From NCBI RefSeq assembly GCF_000632715.1, contig NZ_BAWO01000005.1:85146-149145 (forward strand): 64,000 nt of DNA, written 5' to 3'. How positions within the stretch are numbered: the first letter of the stretch is position 1; every line of letters begins with the position of its first letter. This document shows positions 38,914 to 48,934 of this stretch, piece after piece. Source of the DNA: Parageobacillus caldoxylosilyticus NBRC 107762 (GTDB taxonomy: Bacteria; Bacillota; Bacilli; Bacillales; Anoxybacillaceae). Under the pieces are notes generated by a model. It made no database searches, was not told where the DNA came from, and saw only the letters and a list, made by a program, of their open reading frames with translations. The translations under genes were made by a program, and so were the position numbers.

Positions 38914-39859
38914 GTTCCTCTCCTAGCTTCATTCCGATGGTGAGATAAGCGCCGGCACCACGCAAAAACTGCGCCGCCTCCATCCGCTTTTTGCCGGCCG
39001 GCTGCAGCTCCGTAATTTTTATTGCTGTTTCATTGCCGGTCGCCACAACGATCCCGTCATCGATAATATCGATGATCGTCCCTGGCTCTGCTTTTTTCGG
39101 TGCAGGAAGTTTTTCTCCCCACCATATTTTCCATATATTACCTTCCAGCGTCGTATAAGCCACCGGCCATGGGTTTAAGCCGCGGATATGGTTATAAATC
39201 TCTTCTCCCGATTTTGTCCAATCAATTTTTTCTTGTTCGCGCTTAATATTATAAGCAAACGTCGCTTTTTCCTCGTCCTGCTTGACCGGAGTCAGCTTCC
39301 CGGCAAGCAGCTGCGGAATTGTCTCCGATAACAGTTTTGCCCCGGCGATGCTTAATTTATCATGCAGGGTGCCGACCGTATCGGTTTCCGTAATCGGCAC
39401 TTCTACCTGAGTTAAAATATCACCGGCATCAAGTTTCTCTACCATATACATAATCGTGACGCCTGTTTTTGTTTTTCCCTGCAAAATCGCATAATGAATC
39501 GGCGCGCCGCCGCGCAATTCCGGAAGCAAGGAGGCATGGACATTAATGCAGCCGTATTTCGGGGCCTCCAGCAACGCTTTTGGCAAAATTTGTCCAAACG
39601 CCGCCGTCACAATTAAATCTGGTTTTAGCGCCAGAACTTGTTCGTATTGCTCTTTTTCACGGATTTTTGTCGGCTGCAGCACCGGAATTCCATGCTTTTG
39701 TGCCTCCACTTTCACCGGCGGCGGCGTCAGCTCCTGTTTTCTTCCTTTTGGTTTGTCGGGCTGGGTGACGACGCCGACAACATCATATCCATCGTCAATG
39801 AGTTGTCTTAATATCGGGACGGCAAAATCTGGGGTTCCCATAAATACCATTCTTGTCAT
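38891..39859 (-). CDS. fmt: Methionyl-tRNA formyltransferase
   Basis: 322 residues. Formylates initiator Met-tRNA. The formyl-THF domain shows [15 protein letters not shown], the catalytic region [21 protein letters not shown] and [11 protein letters not shown]-terminal OB-fold follows from about residue 205. I kept the ATG at 39859 ([12 protein letters not shown]), which matches the B. subtilis start, although AAGGG lies rather far upstream; coupling to def 10 bp away would help. It works directly before def in the formyl-Met cycle. Confidence 0.95.
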   Translation of the reverse strand: MTRMVFMGTPDFAVPILRQLIDDGYDVVGVVTQPDKPKGRKQELTPPPVKVEAQKHGIPVLQPTKIREKEQYEQVLALKPDLIVTAAFGQILPKALLEAPKYGCINVHASLLPELRGGAPIHYAILQGKTKTGVTIMYMVEKLDAGDILTQVEVPITETDTVGTLHDKLSIAGAKLLSETIPQLLAGKLTPVKQDEEKATFAYNIKREQEKIDWTKSGEEIYNHIRGLNPWPVAYTTLEGNIWKIWWGEKLPAPKKAEPGTIIDIIDDGIVVATGNETAIKITELQPAGKKRMEAAQFLRGAGAYLTIGMKLGEEHENEKRA

Positions 39860-39869
39860 TCTTGATCAT

Positions 39870-40343
39870 CTACCCTTCTAATTCCTCGGGATCATAATAA
39901 CGGATTACTTTCGAGGTAAATAATATTCCATGCAAATGATCAATCTCGTGCTGGAGCGCACGTGCCAAAAATCCTGTCGCTTCAAGCGTAAACGGCCGGC
40001 CGCGGCGGTCTTGGGCGCGGACTTTGACATAATCGGCCCGCTTCACTTCACCAAACAGCCCCGGAAAGCTTAAGCAGCCTTCCGGCCCTGTTTGTTCGCC
40101 GCGTGCTTCGAGAATAACCGGATTGATCAGTTCAATGCGGCCATGTTCATCACCGACATCGACGACAGCGATTTGCTTGGCAATGCCGACTTGCGGGGCG
40201 GCTAAGCCGACCCCATCGGCTTCCACCATTGTATCATACATATCATTCAACAGCTTAATAAGCTGGCGATCAAACCGTTTTACCGGCTCGCACTCTTTTT
40301 CTAAAATGTCCGCTGGATATGTCACAATCGGTAAAATAGCCAA
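39870..40343 (-). CDS. def: Peptide deformylase
   Basis: 157 residues. Removes the formyl group from nascent proteins. All three motifs are present: GVGLAAPQVG (44-53), EGCLSFPG with metal ligand Cys90, and QHEIDHLHG with His132, Glu133 and His136. The start is most likely TTG at 40343, because GGAGG lies 8 nt upstream and the product MAILPIVTYPADIL then aligns with the family. An ATG at 40358 sits on top of that ribosome binding site. Next to fmt, its functional partner. Confidence 0.93.
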   Translation of the reverse strand: MAILPIVTYPADILEKECEPVKRFDRQLIKLLNDMYDTMVEADGVGLAAPQVGIAKQIAVVDVGDEHGRIELINPVILEARGEQTGPEGCLSFPGLFGEVKRADYVKVRAQDRRGRPFTLEATGFLARALQHEIDHLHGILFTSKVIRYYDPEELEG

Positions 40344-40358
40344 TGATATTTCCTCCAT

Positions 40359-42773
40359 TTACATCATCATATATGGATTTGTATCGATCGTAATCGATAA
40401 ATCGCCTTGCGCAGCATCATGCTGATAGCGATCAATGATTGTCTTTAACGCGCTCGTCATGTTCGCCTCCCGCTTGTATTTTATCATGCATTGGTAGCGA
40501 TATCTATCATGAAGGCGGGCAATCGGGGAGGCGACAGGACCGAGAATAATCGCTTCCTTCGACAGCTGTGCCCGCAAGTACGCGGCGATTTTTTCCGTAA
40601 CCGCCGCCGCTTTCGTAATTTCCTGATGCGATACGGTAATTAACGTCAAATAGTAAAACGGCGGATAACCGTACATTTTACGAAGCATCATTTCCCGCTG
40701 ATAAAAAGCATCGTAGTCGTGTTTGGCGGCAAGGGCGATGCTGTAATGTTCCGGCGTATACGATTGAATCACCACTTCCCCGGGCAGCTCATGACGTCCG
40801 GCACGCCCGCTTACTTGCGTCAGAAGCTGGAACGTTTTTTCCGAAGCGCGGAAATCGGGAAGATGGAGCATCGTATCCGCCGCCAGCACACCAACAAGCG
40901 TCACGTTTGGAAAATCCAACCCTTTGGCGATCATTTGCGTGCCAAGCAAAATATCGGCCTTTCCTTCTCCGAATTTTGAAAGCAGCTGTTCATGGGCGCC
41001 TTTTCGGCTTGTCGTGTCGACATCCATGCGAATGACGCGCGCCTCGGGAAGCAATTTTGTTAATTCTTCTTCCACTTTTTGCGTTCCCGTTCCAAAAAAG
41101 CGGATATGTTCGCTGCCGCATGACGGACAGCGGTACATTATCGGTTCTTCATGCCCGCAGTAATGGCATTTCAGCCGCTGCCCGGCACGATGGTAGGTCA
41201 GCGAAATGTCGCAATGCGGACAGCGAATGACATGGCCGCAGTCCCGGCACATGACAAACGTCGAATAGCCGCGCCGGTTTAAAAACAAAACAGACTGCTC
41301 CCCTTTATGGAGGCGTTCCTTCAGCTTTTCAAACAACATCCGCGAAAACATGGAGCGATTGCCGCTCCGTAATTCTTCGCGCATGTCCACAATATGGACA
41401 TCCGGCATTCCGTTGTCGCTGATTCGTTTCGGCAACGTCAATAGTTCGTATACCCCTTTTTTCGCACGAGCAAACGTTTCAAGCGAAGGAGTAGCGCTGC
41501 CGAGCACGACCGGACAGCCGTGAAGGCGGGCGCGGTAAATTGCCACATCGCGGGCATGATAGCGCGGATTTTCTTCCTGCTTGTAACTTGCTTCATGTTC
41601 TTCATCGATAATAATCATGCCTAAGTTTTCAAACGGAGCAAAAATCGCTGAGCGGGCGCCAACGACGAGCCGCACCTCTTTGCGATGAATTTTCCGCCAC
41701 TCATCATATTTTTCGCCGACAGACAGCCCGCTGTGAAGCACCGCAACTTGCGAGCCGAAACGGCCTTTAAACCGCTCGACCATTTGCGGTGTCAGCGAAA
41801 TTTCCGGAACGAGAACGATCGCTTCTTTTCCTTGGCGCAATACTTCTTCCATCGCCTGCATATACACTTCCGTTTTCCCGCTTCCCGTCACGCCATACAG
41901 CAAAAATACCCTGTGCTCATTGGCGCGCACGCGCTTCACGATCGCAGAAAGCGCCTTTTCCTGCTCGACGGTAAGCGGCAGCGGCTTCGTTTTCGCAAAT
42001 GTGCGATGTTCATACGGGTCGCGGTACACTTCGATTTCTTTTTCTACAACGAGCCCCTTTTCGACTAACGATTTCACCGAAGCATACGAAGCGGATGTCT
42101 GTTCAATCAGCTCTTGCATCGGAACCGCCTCGTTTTTGGAAAGAAGGAACGTTAACACTTGCTTTTGCTTCACCGCCCGCGCCGGCATCGCCTCGATGGC
42201 TTGTCTGATTTGTTGCGGCGGCATGGCTAATTGAATATGTTTGACTACTTTTTTTCCCGCCTTCTCTTTGATTTGGTACACAACTTCCAAATATCCTTGC
42301 TGAATCGCTTTTTGCACCGTCCGCCATAATTTAGCCTGCTCAACTTCCTTCCATGCGATGGCGGAACGGCCGGCAAACAGCGCCTGTATTTCTTGCGGCA
42401 AAAGCGGCCGGTATTCTTCACGAATGAGGTGGATTTCCTTCTCATATTTAGCCTTCATCGCCGCCGGCAGCATCGCCTGGTAAGCGGAAATGGCAAAACA
42501 AAGCGTCGTTTCCGTTAAATATTTTCCGAGCTCGAGCAGCTCTTCGTTTAATACCGGAGTCACATCCAAAACAGCCTCGATTGGCTTCAGCCTCTCTACT
42601 TCCGATTGTGATTTAATCCCCACCACAAATCCTTGTAAACGCCGCGGACCGAACGGAACGGTGACGCGCATGCCCGGCTTGAGAATATCTTCCCATTGTT
42701 CCGGGATTATATAATCAAACGGACGATCGGTTTGTCTGGAAGGAACATCGACGATAACAGACGCTATTTTCAT
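40359..42773 (-). CDS. priA: Primosomal replication restart helicase PriA
   Basis: 804 residues. PriA recognises abandoned forks and starts replisome reloading. The N-terminal 3' DNA-binding domain opens ASVIVDVPSRQTDRPFDY. The superfamily 2 helicase core has LLYGVTGSGKTEVYMQ, IIIDEEHEASYKQEE, LGSATPSLET and GRAGRHELPG. Between the helicase lobes two zinc sites are formed by CRDCGHVIRCPHCD and CHYCGHEE...CPSCGS. The ATG at 42773 overlaps the coaBC stop by 4 nt and uses GAGG from the coaBC tail. Confidence 0.97.
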   Translation of the reverse strand: MKIASVIVDVPSRQTDRPFDYIIPEQWEDILKPGMRVTVPFGPRRLQGFVVGIKSQSEVERLKPIEAVLDVTPVLNEELLELGKYLTETTLCFAISAYQAMLPAAMKAKYEKEIHLIREEYRPLLPQEIQALFAGRSAIAWKEVEQAKLWRTVQKAIQQGYLEVVYQIKEKAGKKVVKHIQLAMPPQQIRQAIEAMPARAVKQKQVLTFLLSKNEAVPMQELIEQTSASYASVKSLVEKGLVVEKEIEVYRDPYEHRTFAKTKPLPLTVEQEKALSAIVKRVRANEHRVFLLYGVTGSGKTEVYMQAMEEVLRQGKEAIVLVPEISLTPQMVERFKGRFGSQVAVLHSGLSVGEKYDEWRKIHRKEVRLVVGARSAIFAPFENLGMIIIDEEHEASYKQEENPRYHARDVAIYRARLHGCPVVLGSATPSLETFARAKKGVYELLTLPKRISDNGMPDVHIVDMREELRSGNRSMFSRMLFEKLKERLHKGEQSVLFLNRRGYSTFVMCRDCGHVIRCPHCDISLTYHRAGQRLKCHYCGHEEPIMYRCPSCGSEHIRFFGTGTQKVEEELTKLLPEARVIRMDVDTTSRKGAHEQLLSKFGEGKADILLGTQMIAKGLDFPNVTLVGVLAADTMLHLPDFRASEKTFQLLTQVSGRAGRHELPGEVVIQSYTPEHYSIALAAKHDYDAFYQREMMLRKMYGYPPFYYLTLITVSHQEITKAAAVTEKIAAYLRAQLSKEAIILGPVASPIARLHDRYRYQCMIKYKREANMTSALKTIIDRYQHDAAQGDLSITIDTNPYMMM

Positions 42774-43975
42774 CGAATCGCCTCGATATATTGATGAATT
42801 TCTTTTAAAATCTCTTCTGCCACTTGTTTTTTGGACATCAGCGGCAAGGAACGAACGGAGCCGTCGCGTTTAAAAATGGTGACAACATTTGTGTCGCCGG
42901 CAAATCCTGCTCCTTCTTGCGTGACATTGTTGGCCACGACCATATCAAGCCGTTTGTTTTCTAATTTTTGCCGGGCATATTCCTCGACATGATCCGTTTC
43001 CGCCGCAAATCCGACTAAAATTTGCGACGTTTTTCGTTCACCGAGCGTTTTTAAAATGTCGATCGTTCTCTCCATTTCTACGATATAGTCGCCTGGCTGT
43101 TTTTTTATCTTTTTCGCAAACACATGCTTTGGCCGGTAATCGGCCACCGCTGCCGATTTAATGACGATATCAACATCTGGAAACCGTTCCATCACGGCTT
43201 CATACATGTCCTGCGCCGACTCAACGCGAATGGTTTTGACATTGGCCGGCGCCTCCAATTCCGTCGGGCCGGAAATAAGCGTCACTTCCGCTCCAAAGCG
43301 CGCCGCTGCTTCCGCAATCGCATAGCCCATTTTTCCCGTCGAACGATTGGAAAAAAAGCGGACAGGATCGAGCTTTTCTCTTGTTGGACCGGCTGTAACA
43401 AGCACCTTTTTCCCTTTTAAAAGCGGATTGGCAGAGGAAAAGTAGTTCTCGATATTTTTAATGATTTTTTCCGGTTCCTCGAGCCTCCCTTTTCCAACAT
43501 ATCCGCACGCTAAATATCCTTCCGACGGCTCAATAAAGCGATAGCCGAAGCGGTATAGCGTTTCGATATTCGCTTGCACTGCCGGATGTTCATACATATG
43601 AACATTCATGGCCGGCGCGATCCATACCGGCGCTTTTGTCGCCAAAAGCGTTGTCGTAATCATGTTGTCAGCAATGCCATTCGCCAGCTTCCCAATCGTG
43701 TTGGCCGTCGCCGGGGCAACGAGGACAAGGTCAGCCCAATCTGCTAAATCAATATGGGCAATCACCGCCGGATTTTTTTCCGCAAACGTATCAACGTAAA
43801 CTTCATTGCGCGATAGCGCCTGAAATGTCAACGGGGTGATAAACTGACAGGCGCCTTCGCTCATTATTACTTTCACATTGGCGCCGCGTTGGGTTAATTG
43901 GCTCGTCAACGCGGCCGCTTTGTAAGCAGCAATCCCCCCGGTCACACATAATAAAATGTTTTTTCCATATACCAT
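42770..43975 (-). CDS. coaBC: Bifunctional phosphopantothenoylcysteine synthetase/decarboxylase CoaBC
   Basis: 401 residues. Two steps of coenzyme A synthesis: ligation of cysteine to 4'-phosphopantothenate, then decarboxylation. The N-terminal FMN decarboxylase has the catalytic His74 in VIAHIDLADWADL, Asn124 in APAMNVHMYEHP and Cys157 in YLACGYVGKGRL. The C-terminal synthetase starts near 185 with KVLVTAGPTREKLDPVRF, followed by SNRSTGKMGYAIAE. The ATG at 43975 follows GAGGTG. It lies just after the rpoZ terminator and overlaps priA. Confidence 0.97.
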   Translation of the reverse strand: MVYGKNILLCVTGGIAAYKAAALTSQLTQRGANVKVIMSEGACQFITPLTFQALSRNEVYVDTFAEKNPAVIAHIDLADWADLVLVAPATANTIGKLANGIADNMITTTLLATKAPVWIAPAMNVHMYEHPAVQANIETLYRFGYRFIEPSEGYLACGYVGKGRLEEPEKIIKNIENYFSSANPLLKGKKVLVTAGPTREKLDPVRFFSNRSTGKMGYAIAEAAARFGAEVTLISGPTELEAPANVKTIRVESAQDMYEAVMERFPDVDIVIKSAAVADYRPKHVFAKKIKKQPGDYIVEMERTIDILKTLGERKTSQILVGFAAETDHVEEYARQKLENKRLDMVVANNVTQEGAGFAGDTNVVTIFKRDGSVRSLPLMSKKQVAEEILKEIHQYIEAIR

Positions 43976-44007
43976 GTTTGAAACACCTCGATTATACTTT
44001 TGTAAAA

Positions 44008-44038
44008 AAATAACAACCTAACAGCTAGGTTGTTATTT
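44008..44038 (-). terminator. Strong terminator after rpoZ
   Basis: A 13-bp perfect stem AAATAACAACCTA/TAGGTTGTTATTT with a 5-nt loop, followed by a T-run. The rpoZ stop codon is inside the upstream arm. It splits yloC-remA-gmk-rpoZ from coaBC and the genes after it. Confidence 0.88.
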
Positions 44039-44233
44039 TTCTTCTTCTACTAATTCGATATGATCGGCCGCAATTTCCTCCAACGCTTGCCCGACAAATT
44101 TTTTCGATACCGGGTTTTTAATCGTTAATTCGGCATTGTCTTGAAGCTGACGCGCCCGTTTTGCAACAACGGTCACCAGTTTATATTTCGAATCCACTTT
44201 TTGCATTAATAAGTCGATGGAAGGATATAACAT
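44033..44233 (-). CDS. rpoZ: RNA polymerase omega subunit
   Basis: 66 residues. Small RNA polymerase subunit that chaperones beta-prime assembly. [30 protein letters not shown] and [12 protein letters not shown] are the conserved blocks. GGGGGTGG precedes the ATG at 44233. It is 3 bp after gmk, and its stop lies inside the terminator stem. Confidence 0.96.
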   Translation of the reverse strand: MLYPSIDLLMQKVDSKYKLVTVVAKRARQLQDNAELTIKNPVSKKFVGQALEEIAADHIELVEEEK

Positions 44234-44236
44234 GCT

Positions 44237-44857
<621 letters not shown>

Positions 44858-44865
44858 CTAAAACC

Positions 44866-45129
44866 CTACCCTTCCTCCGATAAATCGTCGCTTCCATATA
44901 AACGATTGGCTACCGTTTCCGGCTGCACCGAAGATAGTATGACATGATCGCTGTCCATAATAATGACAGCGCGCGTTCTCCTTCCATGAGTGGCATCGAC
45001 TAGCTTTCCATTTTCCCTTGCATCTTGAATAATCCGTTTAATCGGTGCCGAATCAGGGCTGACGATCGTAATAATCCGAGCGGCGGATACCATATTTCCA
45101 TACCCGATATTAATAAACTTAATTCCCAC
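44866..45129 (-). CDS. remA: Extracellular matrix regulator RemA (YlzA)
   Basis: 87 residues. In B. subtilis RemA is a DNA-binding activator of biofilm matrix operons and osmoprotection genes. The signature [30 protein letters not shown] is split here by description only: the family core begins at residue 3 and runs to about 32. [19 protein letters not shown] follows. The start is most likely GTG at 45129, with AGGTGG 7 nt upstream. An ATG at 45147 would include that ribosome binding site in the coding region. The family is found without biofilm genes in some species, so the regulatory targets here are unknown. Confidence 0.92.
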   Translation of the reverse strand: MGIKFINIGYGNMVSAARIITIVSPDSAPIKRIIQDARENGKLVDATHGRRTRAVIIMDSDHVILSSVQPETVANRLYGSDDLSEEG

Positions 45130-45185
45130 GAAGCGTCCACCTGCCATAAATATTATTGTTGCCGCAATGAAACCGTTCTAAACGG

Positions 45186-46061
45186 CTACTCGATATTTTG
45201 CACTTGTTCTTTTATTTTTTCGAGCGCGCTTTTCATCTCGACGACTTGCGCGGCGATGCGGCTGTCATTCGCCTTTGCGCCAATCGTGTTTATTTCGCGG
45301 TTTAACTCTTGTACTAAAAAGTCAAGCTTCCGACCGATTGACTCGTCTGTTTGCAACGTTGCGGCAACTTGCTGAAGGTGGCTGCGAATCCGCTTCAGTT
45401 CCTCATTAATATCCGCTTTTTCCGCAAAAATCGCCACCTCCGTCAAAATGCGTGACTCATCGGCAGGAAGTGGAACAAGCTCATGGATCCGTTTCAACAA
45501 CCGCTCGCGATAATGTTCAATCACATCCGGCGCCCATTTCTCAATCGCCTGCACCCCTTTTTCAATCTGAGAAAGCTGCGCCTTGATATCAGCAAGGAGC
45601 GCCTCGCCTTCCTGCTTACGCATAAGTGCAAGTTGCTCAGCAGCCTCTTTCACTGCGGCAAGCAAAAGCTGCTCCATTTCCTCATTGACGCTCTCTTCTT
45701 CCATAATTTCCGTTACGCCTTCAAGCTGAAACAAGTGAGCAAGCGTCACGCGGTCGTGCAGGGCAAATTGCTCATTCGCCCTTTGCAAGTTATGATAATA
45801 ATCCTCCATTAATTCCCAATCAATATGTAGTTTCCGCTTGACCAAACCATCGCCTTCGATATTAACAAAAACTTCCACCTTTCCTCGTTTGACGTACGGC
45901 AAAATGGCTTTTTTTATTTTATCCTCAAAAGCCATCCATTGTCTAGGGATACGGATGGAAATTTCACGAAAGCGATGGTTTACCGACTTCATTTCCACTG
46001 TAATGGCAAGCTGTTCATTTTTTTTCGTGCTGCGTCCAAAACCTGTCATGCTATAAACCAC
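45186..46061 (-). CDS. yloC: YicC-family endoribonuclease-like protein YloC
   Basis: 291 residues, the B. subtilis length. The N-terminal YicC domain begins MVYSMTGFGRSTKKNEQ, with EMKSVNHRFREISIRIPR. The C-terminal DUF1732 part ends GAKANDSRIAAQVVEMKSAL. YicC of E. coli has been reported to act in RNA degradation; the role in Bacillus is less clear. I chose GTG 46061, with GGATG upstream, because the product then has the family N-terminus; the open frame reaches 10 codons further. An extended -10 promoter and a hairpin lie before it. Confidence 0.9.
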   Translation of the reverse strand: MVYSMTGFGRSTKKNEQLAITVEMKSVNHRFREISIRIPRQWMAFEDKIKKAILPYVKRGKVEVFVNIEGDGLVKRKLHIDWELMEDYYHNLQRANEQFALHDRVTLAHLFQLEGVTEIMEEESVNEEMEQLLLAAVKEAAEQLALMRKQEGEALLADIKAQLSQIEKGVQAIEKWAPDVIEHYRERLLKRIHELVPLPADESRILTEVAIFAEKADINEELKRIRSHLQQVAATLQTDESIGRKLDFLVQELNREINTIGAKANDSRIAAQVVEMKSALEKIKEQVQNIE

Positions 46062-46089
46062 ATTATCACATCCATTTATGTGAGATGCC

Positions 46090-46124
46090 AAAAAGAAAAG
46101 GTCATAGAGTCACCCTCTATCACC
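46090..46124 (-). terminator. Terminator-like hairpin between yloB and yloC
   Basis: Stem GGTGATAGAG against CTCTATGACC, with one G-G mismatch (46115-46124 with 46100-46109) and a 5-nt loop, followed by TTTTCTTTTT on the minus strand. It could end yloB transcription, but it also starts where the yloC promoter would begin its transcript. Confidence 0.65.
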
Positions 46125-46130
46125 TTGGAT

Positions 46131-46139
46131 ATTATACCA
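46131..46139 (-). promoter_or_regulatory. Extended -10 promoter for yloC operon
   Basis: Minus-strand TGGTATAAT is a perfect extended -10 element. No good -35 is present at 16-18 bp. The predicted start falls at about 46124. Confidence 0.5.
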
Positions 46140-46149
46140 TATCTCCTTT

Positions 46150-48822
46150 TTATTTTCTCGCCAAAAACGAACCAGAAAACAAAAATGTCGGAAGCGCTGC
46201 TAAACCAATAATGAGCAGCCAATCAAACAGAGCGATCGGCATCGTATGGAAAATTCCTTGCAGCGGCGGGTAGTAAATGACGACGAGCAACAATAATATG
46301 GATACAATAACCGCACCGAAGAGATATATATTTCCGAACGGGTTGCGGTCAAAAATGGAGCGCTCGCAGCGGCAGTCAAACACATGAATGAGCTGGGCCA
46401 TCACTAACGTCGCAAACGCCACCGTCTGCGCATAAACAAGATCGTTTCCGCTTCGTTCGTACGCCGTCATAAATGCCGCCAGCGTCACCATCCCGATGAC
46501 AAAGCCGCGGCTGATGATTTTCCAGCCAAGTCCGCGCGCGAATACTCCCTCTTTCGGATGGCGAGGCGGACGTTTCATTACGTTTTCTTCCGCGCGGTCA
46601 ATTCCGAGCGCCATTGCCGGAAGCCCATCGGTCACAAGGTTCACCCATAAAATTTGGATCGGCACAAGCGGAAGCGGGAGAGCCAGCAGCATCGCAAACA
46701 ACATGACTAAAATCTCACCGACATTTGATGCTAACAAATAGCGGATAAATTTGCGAATGTTTTCGTAAATATTTCTTCCTTCTTGAATCGCTGCTTGAAT
46801 CGTTGCAAAGTTATCATCCAATAATACGAGCGCGGCTGCCTCTTTCGCCACATCCGTTCCCGACTGCCCCATCGCCACGCCGATGTCGGCCGCTTTAATG
46901 GCCGGCGCGTCGTTTACACCGTCTCCCGTCATCGCGACAATATGTCCCCGACGTTGCAATGCTTTCACAATCTTTAATTTATGCTCCGGCGAAACGCGGG
47001 CAAATACATAAACATCATCGACCACTTCTTCGAGTTCATCTACCGAAAGCCGCGACAACGTCGGACCGTCCATGACTTTTCCGTTCGGTGTCAGCACTCC
47101 GAGCTGCTTTGCGATCGCTTTAGCGGTAAGTACATGATCGCCTGTAATCATCACCGTTTTAATCCCCGCTTCCCTGCATTGCTGTACTGCTTTTTTCACT
47201 TCCGGCCGCGGCGGGTCGATCATTCCTTGAATTCCGATAAACACGAGATTTTTCTCCGCCTCTTTTTCTGAAGTGATTCGCTCATGAGCTTGAAGCGGGC
47301 GATAAGCGAGCGCAATCGTGCGGAGTGCTTGGCTTGCCATTTGTTGAATAACGTCTTGTATCGTTTTTCTCCACGCCACTGTCATCGTTTGCTCGCGTCC
47401 GTTCCACCAAATTTGCTTACTCACTTGCAACAATACGTCTGGAGCTCCTTTTGTCACAATAAATCGTCTTCCTGCTTTATCTTTCACAATAACCGTCATC
47501 ATTTTCCGCTCGGAATCAAACGGAAATTCTTGTTCCACGATAAATTCGTTTTCGATGCGTTCTTTCGTCAATCCCGCCTTCATCGCAGCGACAAGCAAAG
47601 CGCCTTCGGTCGGATCGCCGTCGATGTAGCGCCGTCCCTCTTTTTCTTTCAGCTGTGAACCATTGCAAAGCACGCCAAACATCAGCAGCTGTTGCAATAC
47701 CGCCTCTTTTTTGATGTCGATTGGACGCCCGTTTTCATAAAATTGCCCCGATGTCTCCAAACCGGCGCCGCTTATCGTCCACGTTTTTCCATTTGCCCAA
47801 ATATGCGTGACGGTCATCATATTTTCCGTCATCGTTCCCGTTTTGTCGGAACAAATGACAGAAGCACAGCCTAACGTTTCCACCGCTGGAAGCTTGCGGA
47901 CGATCGCATTTTTCTTGATCATCCGCTGCACGCCAAGCGCAAGCGCAATGGTCACAATCGCCGGCAGCCCTTCCGGAATCGCGGCGACCGCTAACGAAAC
48001 ACCGGCTAAAAACATTTCGTATAAACCGTGTCCTTGAATGACGCCAACCACAACGACAAGAACGGTAAGAAAGAGCGCAACGACAATTAAAATTTTCCCC
48101 AGCTGCTCCAGACGGCGCTGCAGCGGAGTCATCACTGTTTCCGCTTCTTGAAGCAGATTCGCGATTTGTCCCATTGCCGTTTTCATTCCCGTTGCAATCA
48201 CAATGCCAATGCCGCTTCCTCTTGTTACAAGGGTGCCCATGAAAGCCATATTATGCAAATCACCGAGCGCAGCATTTTCATTCATAAGCGGAACCGCCGA
48301 CTTTGCTGTCGGCACCGACTCGCCTGTCAGCGCTGATTCTTCGATTTCCAGCCCTTTTGCATCAATTAAGCGGACATCGGCGCCGATTCTGTCCCCGCTT
48401 GAAAACTTGATAATATCGCCGACAACAAGCTCCCGAGCCGGAATTTTCAACCATTCCCCGTCGCGCAATACCGTTGCCTGCGGTGCCGATAATTGCTTGA
48501 GCGCTTCAAGCGATTTCTCGGCGCGCCGCTCCTGGAAAAAGCCTAAAAGTCCATTCATGATGACGATAACGATAATGGCAATGGCATCGACATACTCCCC
48601 AAGCAATCCGGAAATGATCGTCGCCGCAAGAAGCACAAGCACCATAAAATCTTTAAACTGATTCAAAAACAATAATAACGCCGACTGTTTTTTGGCTTCT
48701 TTTAATTCGTTATATCCAAACCGCTTCAGACGCTTTTTCGCTTCTTCCATCGTTAAGCCCTTCGTAAGATTGGTGTTTGTTTCCTTCGCCACTTCATTTG
48801 TCGCAAGCGTATGCCACTGCAT
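46150..48822 (-). CDS. yloB: P-type Ca2+-transporting ATPase YloB
   Basis: 890 residues. SERCA-like P2A ATPase; in B. subtilis it is expressed during sporulation and pumps calcium. The actuator motif [13 protein letters not shown], the phosphorylation site [11 protein letters not shown] near residue 330, KGAPDVLL in the nucleotide domain, and [21 protein letters not shown] in the hinge are intact. About ten membrane segments; [19 protein letters not shown] in M4 carries the calcium-site residues PEGLP. AGAGGGAGGAG precedes the ATG at 48822. Divergent from rqcH. Confidence 0.95.
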   Translation of the reverse strand: MQWHTLATNEVAKETNTNLTKGLTMEEAKKRLKRFGYNELKEAKKQSALLLFLNQFKDFMVLVLLAATIISGLLGEYVDAIAIIVIVIMNGLLGFFQERRAEKSLEALKQLSAPQATVLRDGEWLKIPARELVVGDIIKFSSGDRIGADVRLIDAKGLEIEESALTGESVPTAKSAVPLMNENAALGDLHNMAFMGTLVTRGSGIGIVIATGMKTAMGQIANLLQEAETVMTPLQRRLEQLGKILIVVALFLTVLVVVVGVIQGHGLYEMFLAGVSLAVAAIPEGLPAIVTIALALGVQRMIKKNAIVRKLPAVETLGCASVICSDKTGTMTENMMTVTHIWANGKTWTISGAGLETSGQFYENGRPIDIKKEAVLQQLLMFGVLCNGSQLKEKEGRRYIDGDPTEGALLVAAMKAGLTKERIENEFIVEQEFPFDSERKMMTVIVKDKAGRRFIVTKGAPDVLLQVSKQIWWNGREQTMTVAWRKTIQDVIQQMASQALRTIALAYRPLQAHERITSEKEAEKNLVFIGIQGMIDPPRPEVKKAVQQCREAGIKTVMITGDHVLTAKAIAKQLGVLTPNGKVMDGPTLSRLSVDELEEVVDDVYVFARVSPEHKLKIVKALQRRGHIVAMTGDGVNDAPAIKAADIGVAMGQSGTDVAKEAAALVLLDDNFATIQAAIQEGRNIYENIRKFIRYLLASNVGEILVMLFAMLLALPLPLVPIQILWVNLVTDGLPAMALGIDRAEENVMKRPPRHPKEGVFARGLGWKIISRGFVIGMVTLAAFMTAYERSGNDLVYAQTVAFATLVMAQLIHVFDCRCERSIFDRNPFGNIYLFGAVIVSILLLLVVIYYPPLQGIFHTMPIALFDWLLIIGLAALPTFLFSGSFLARK

Positions 48823-48862
48823 CGTCGCTTCTCCTCCCTCTTTGCTTTTCTATGAAAGCTTA

Positions 48863-48891
48863 TTCAGACATGTCCGAAAAAATGATATGAT
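48863..48891 (+). promoter_or_regulatory. Promoter of rqcH
   Basis: TTCAGA (48863-48868), 17 bp, TATGAT (48886-48891), placed about 44 bp before the rqcH start in the divergent yloB-rqcH gap. Confidence 0.65.
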
Positions 48892-48934
48892 ATGTTATTG
48901 ATGAAGCAACAAAACAAACAGAAAGGTGTTTTTT

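Noticed and set aside
43991..43996. TATAAT before coaBC as a promoter
   Set aside because: The -35 at 16-18 bp would fall in the terminator stem and does not match, and the transcript would start at the ribosome binding site. Left as a question in the findings rather than called as a feature.
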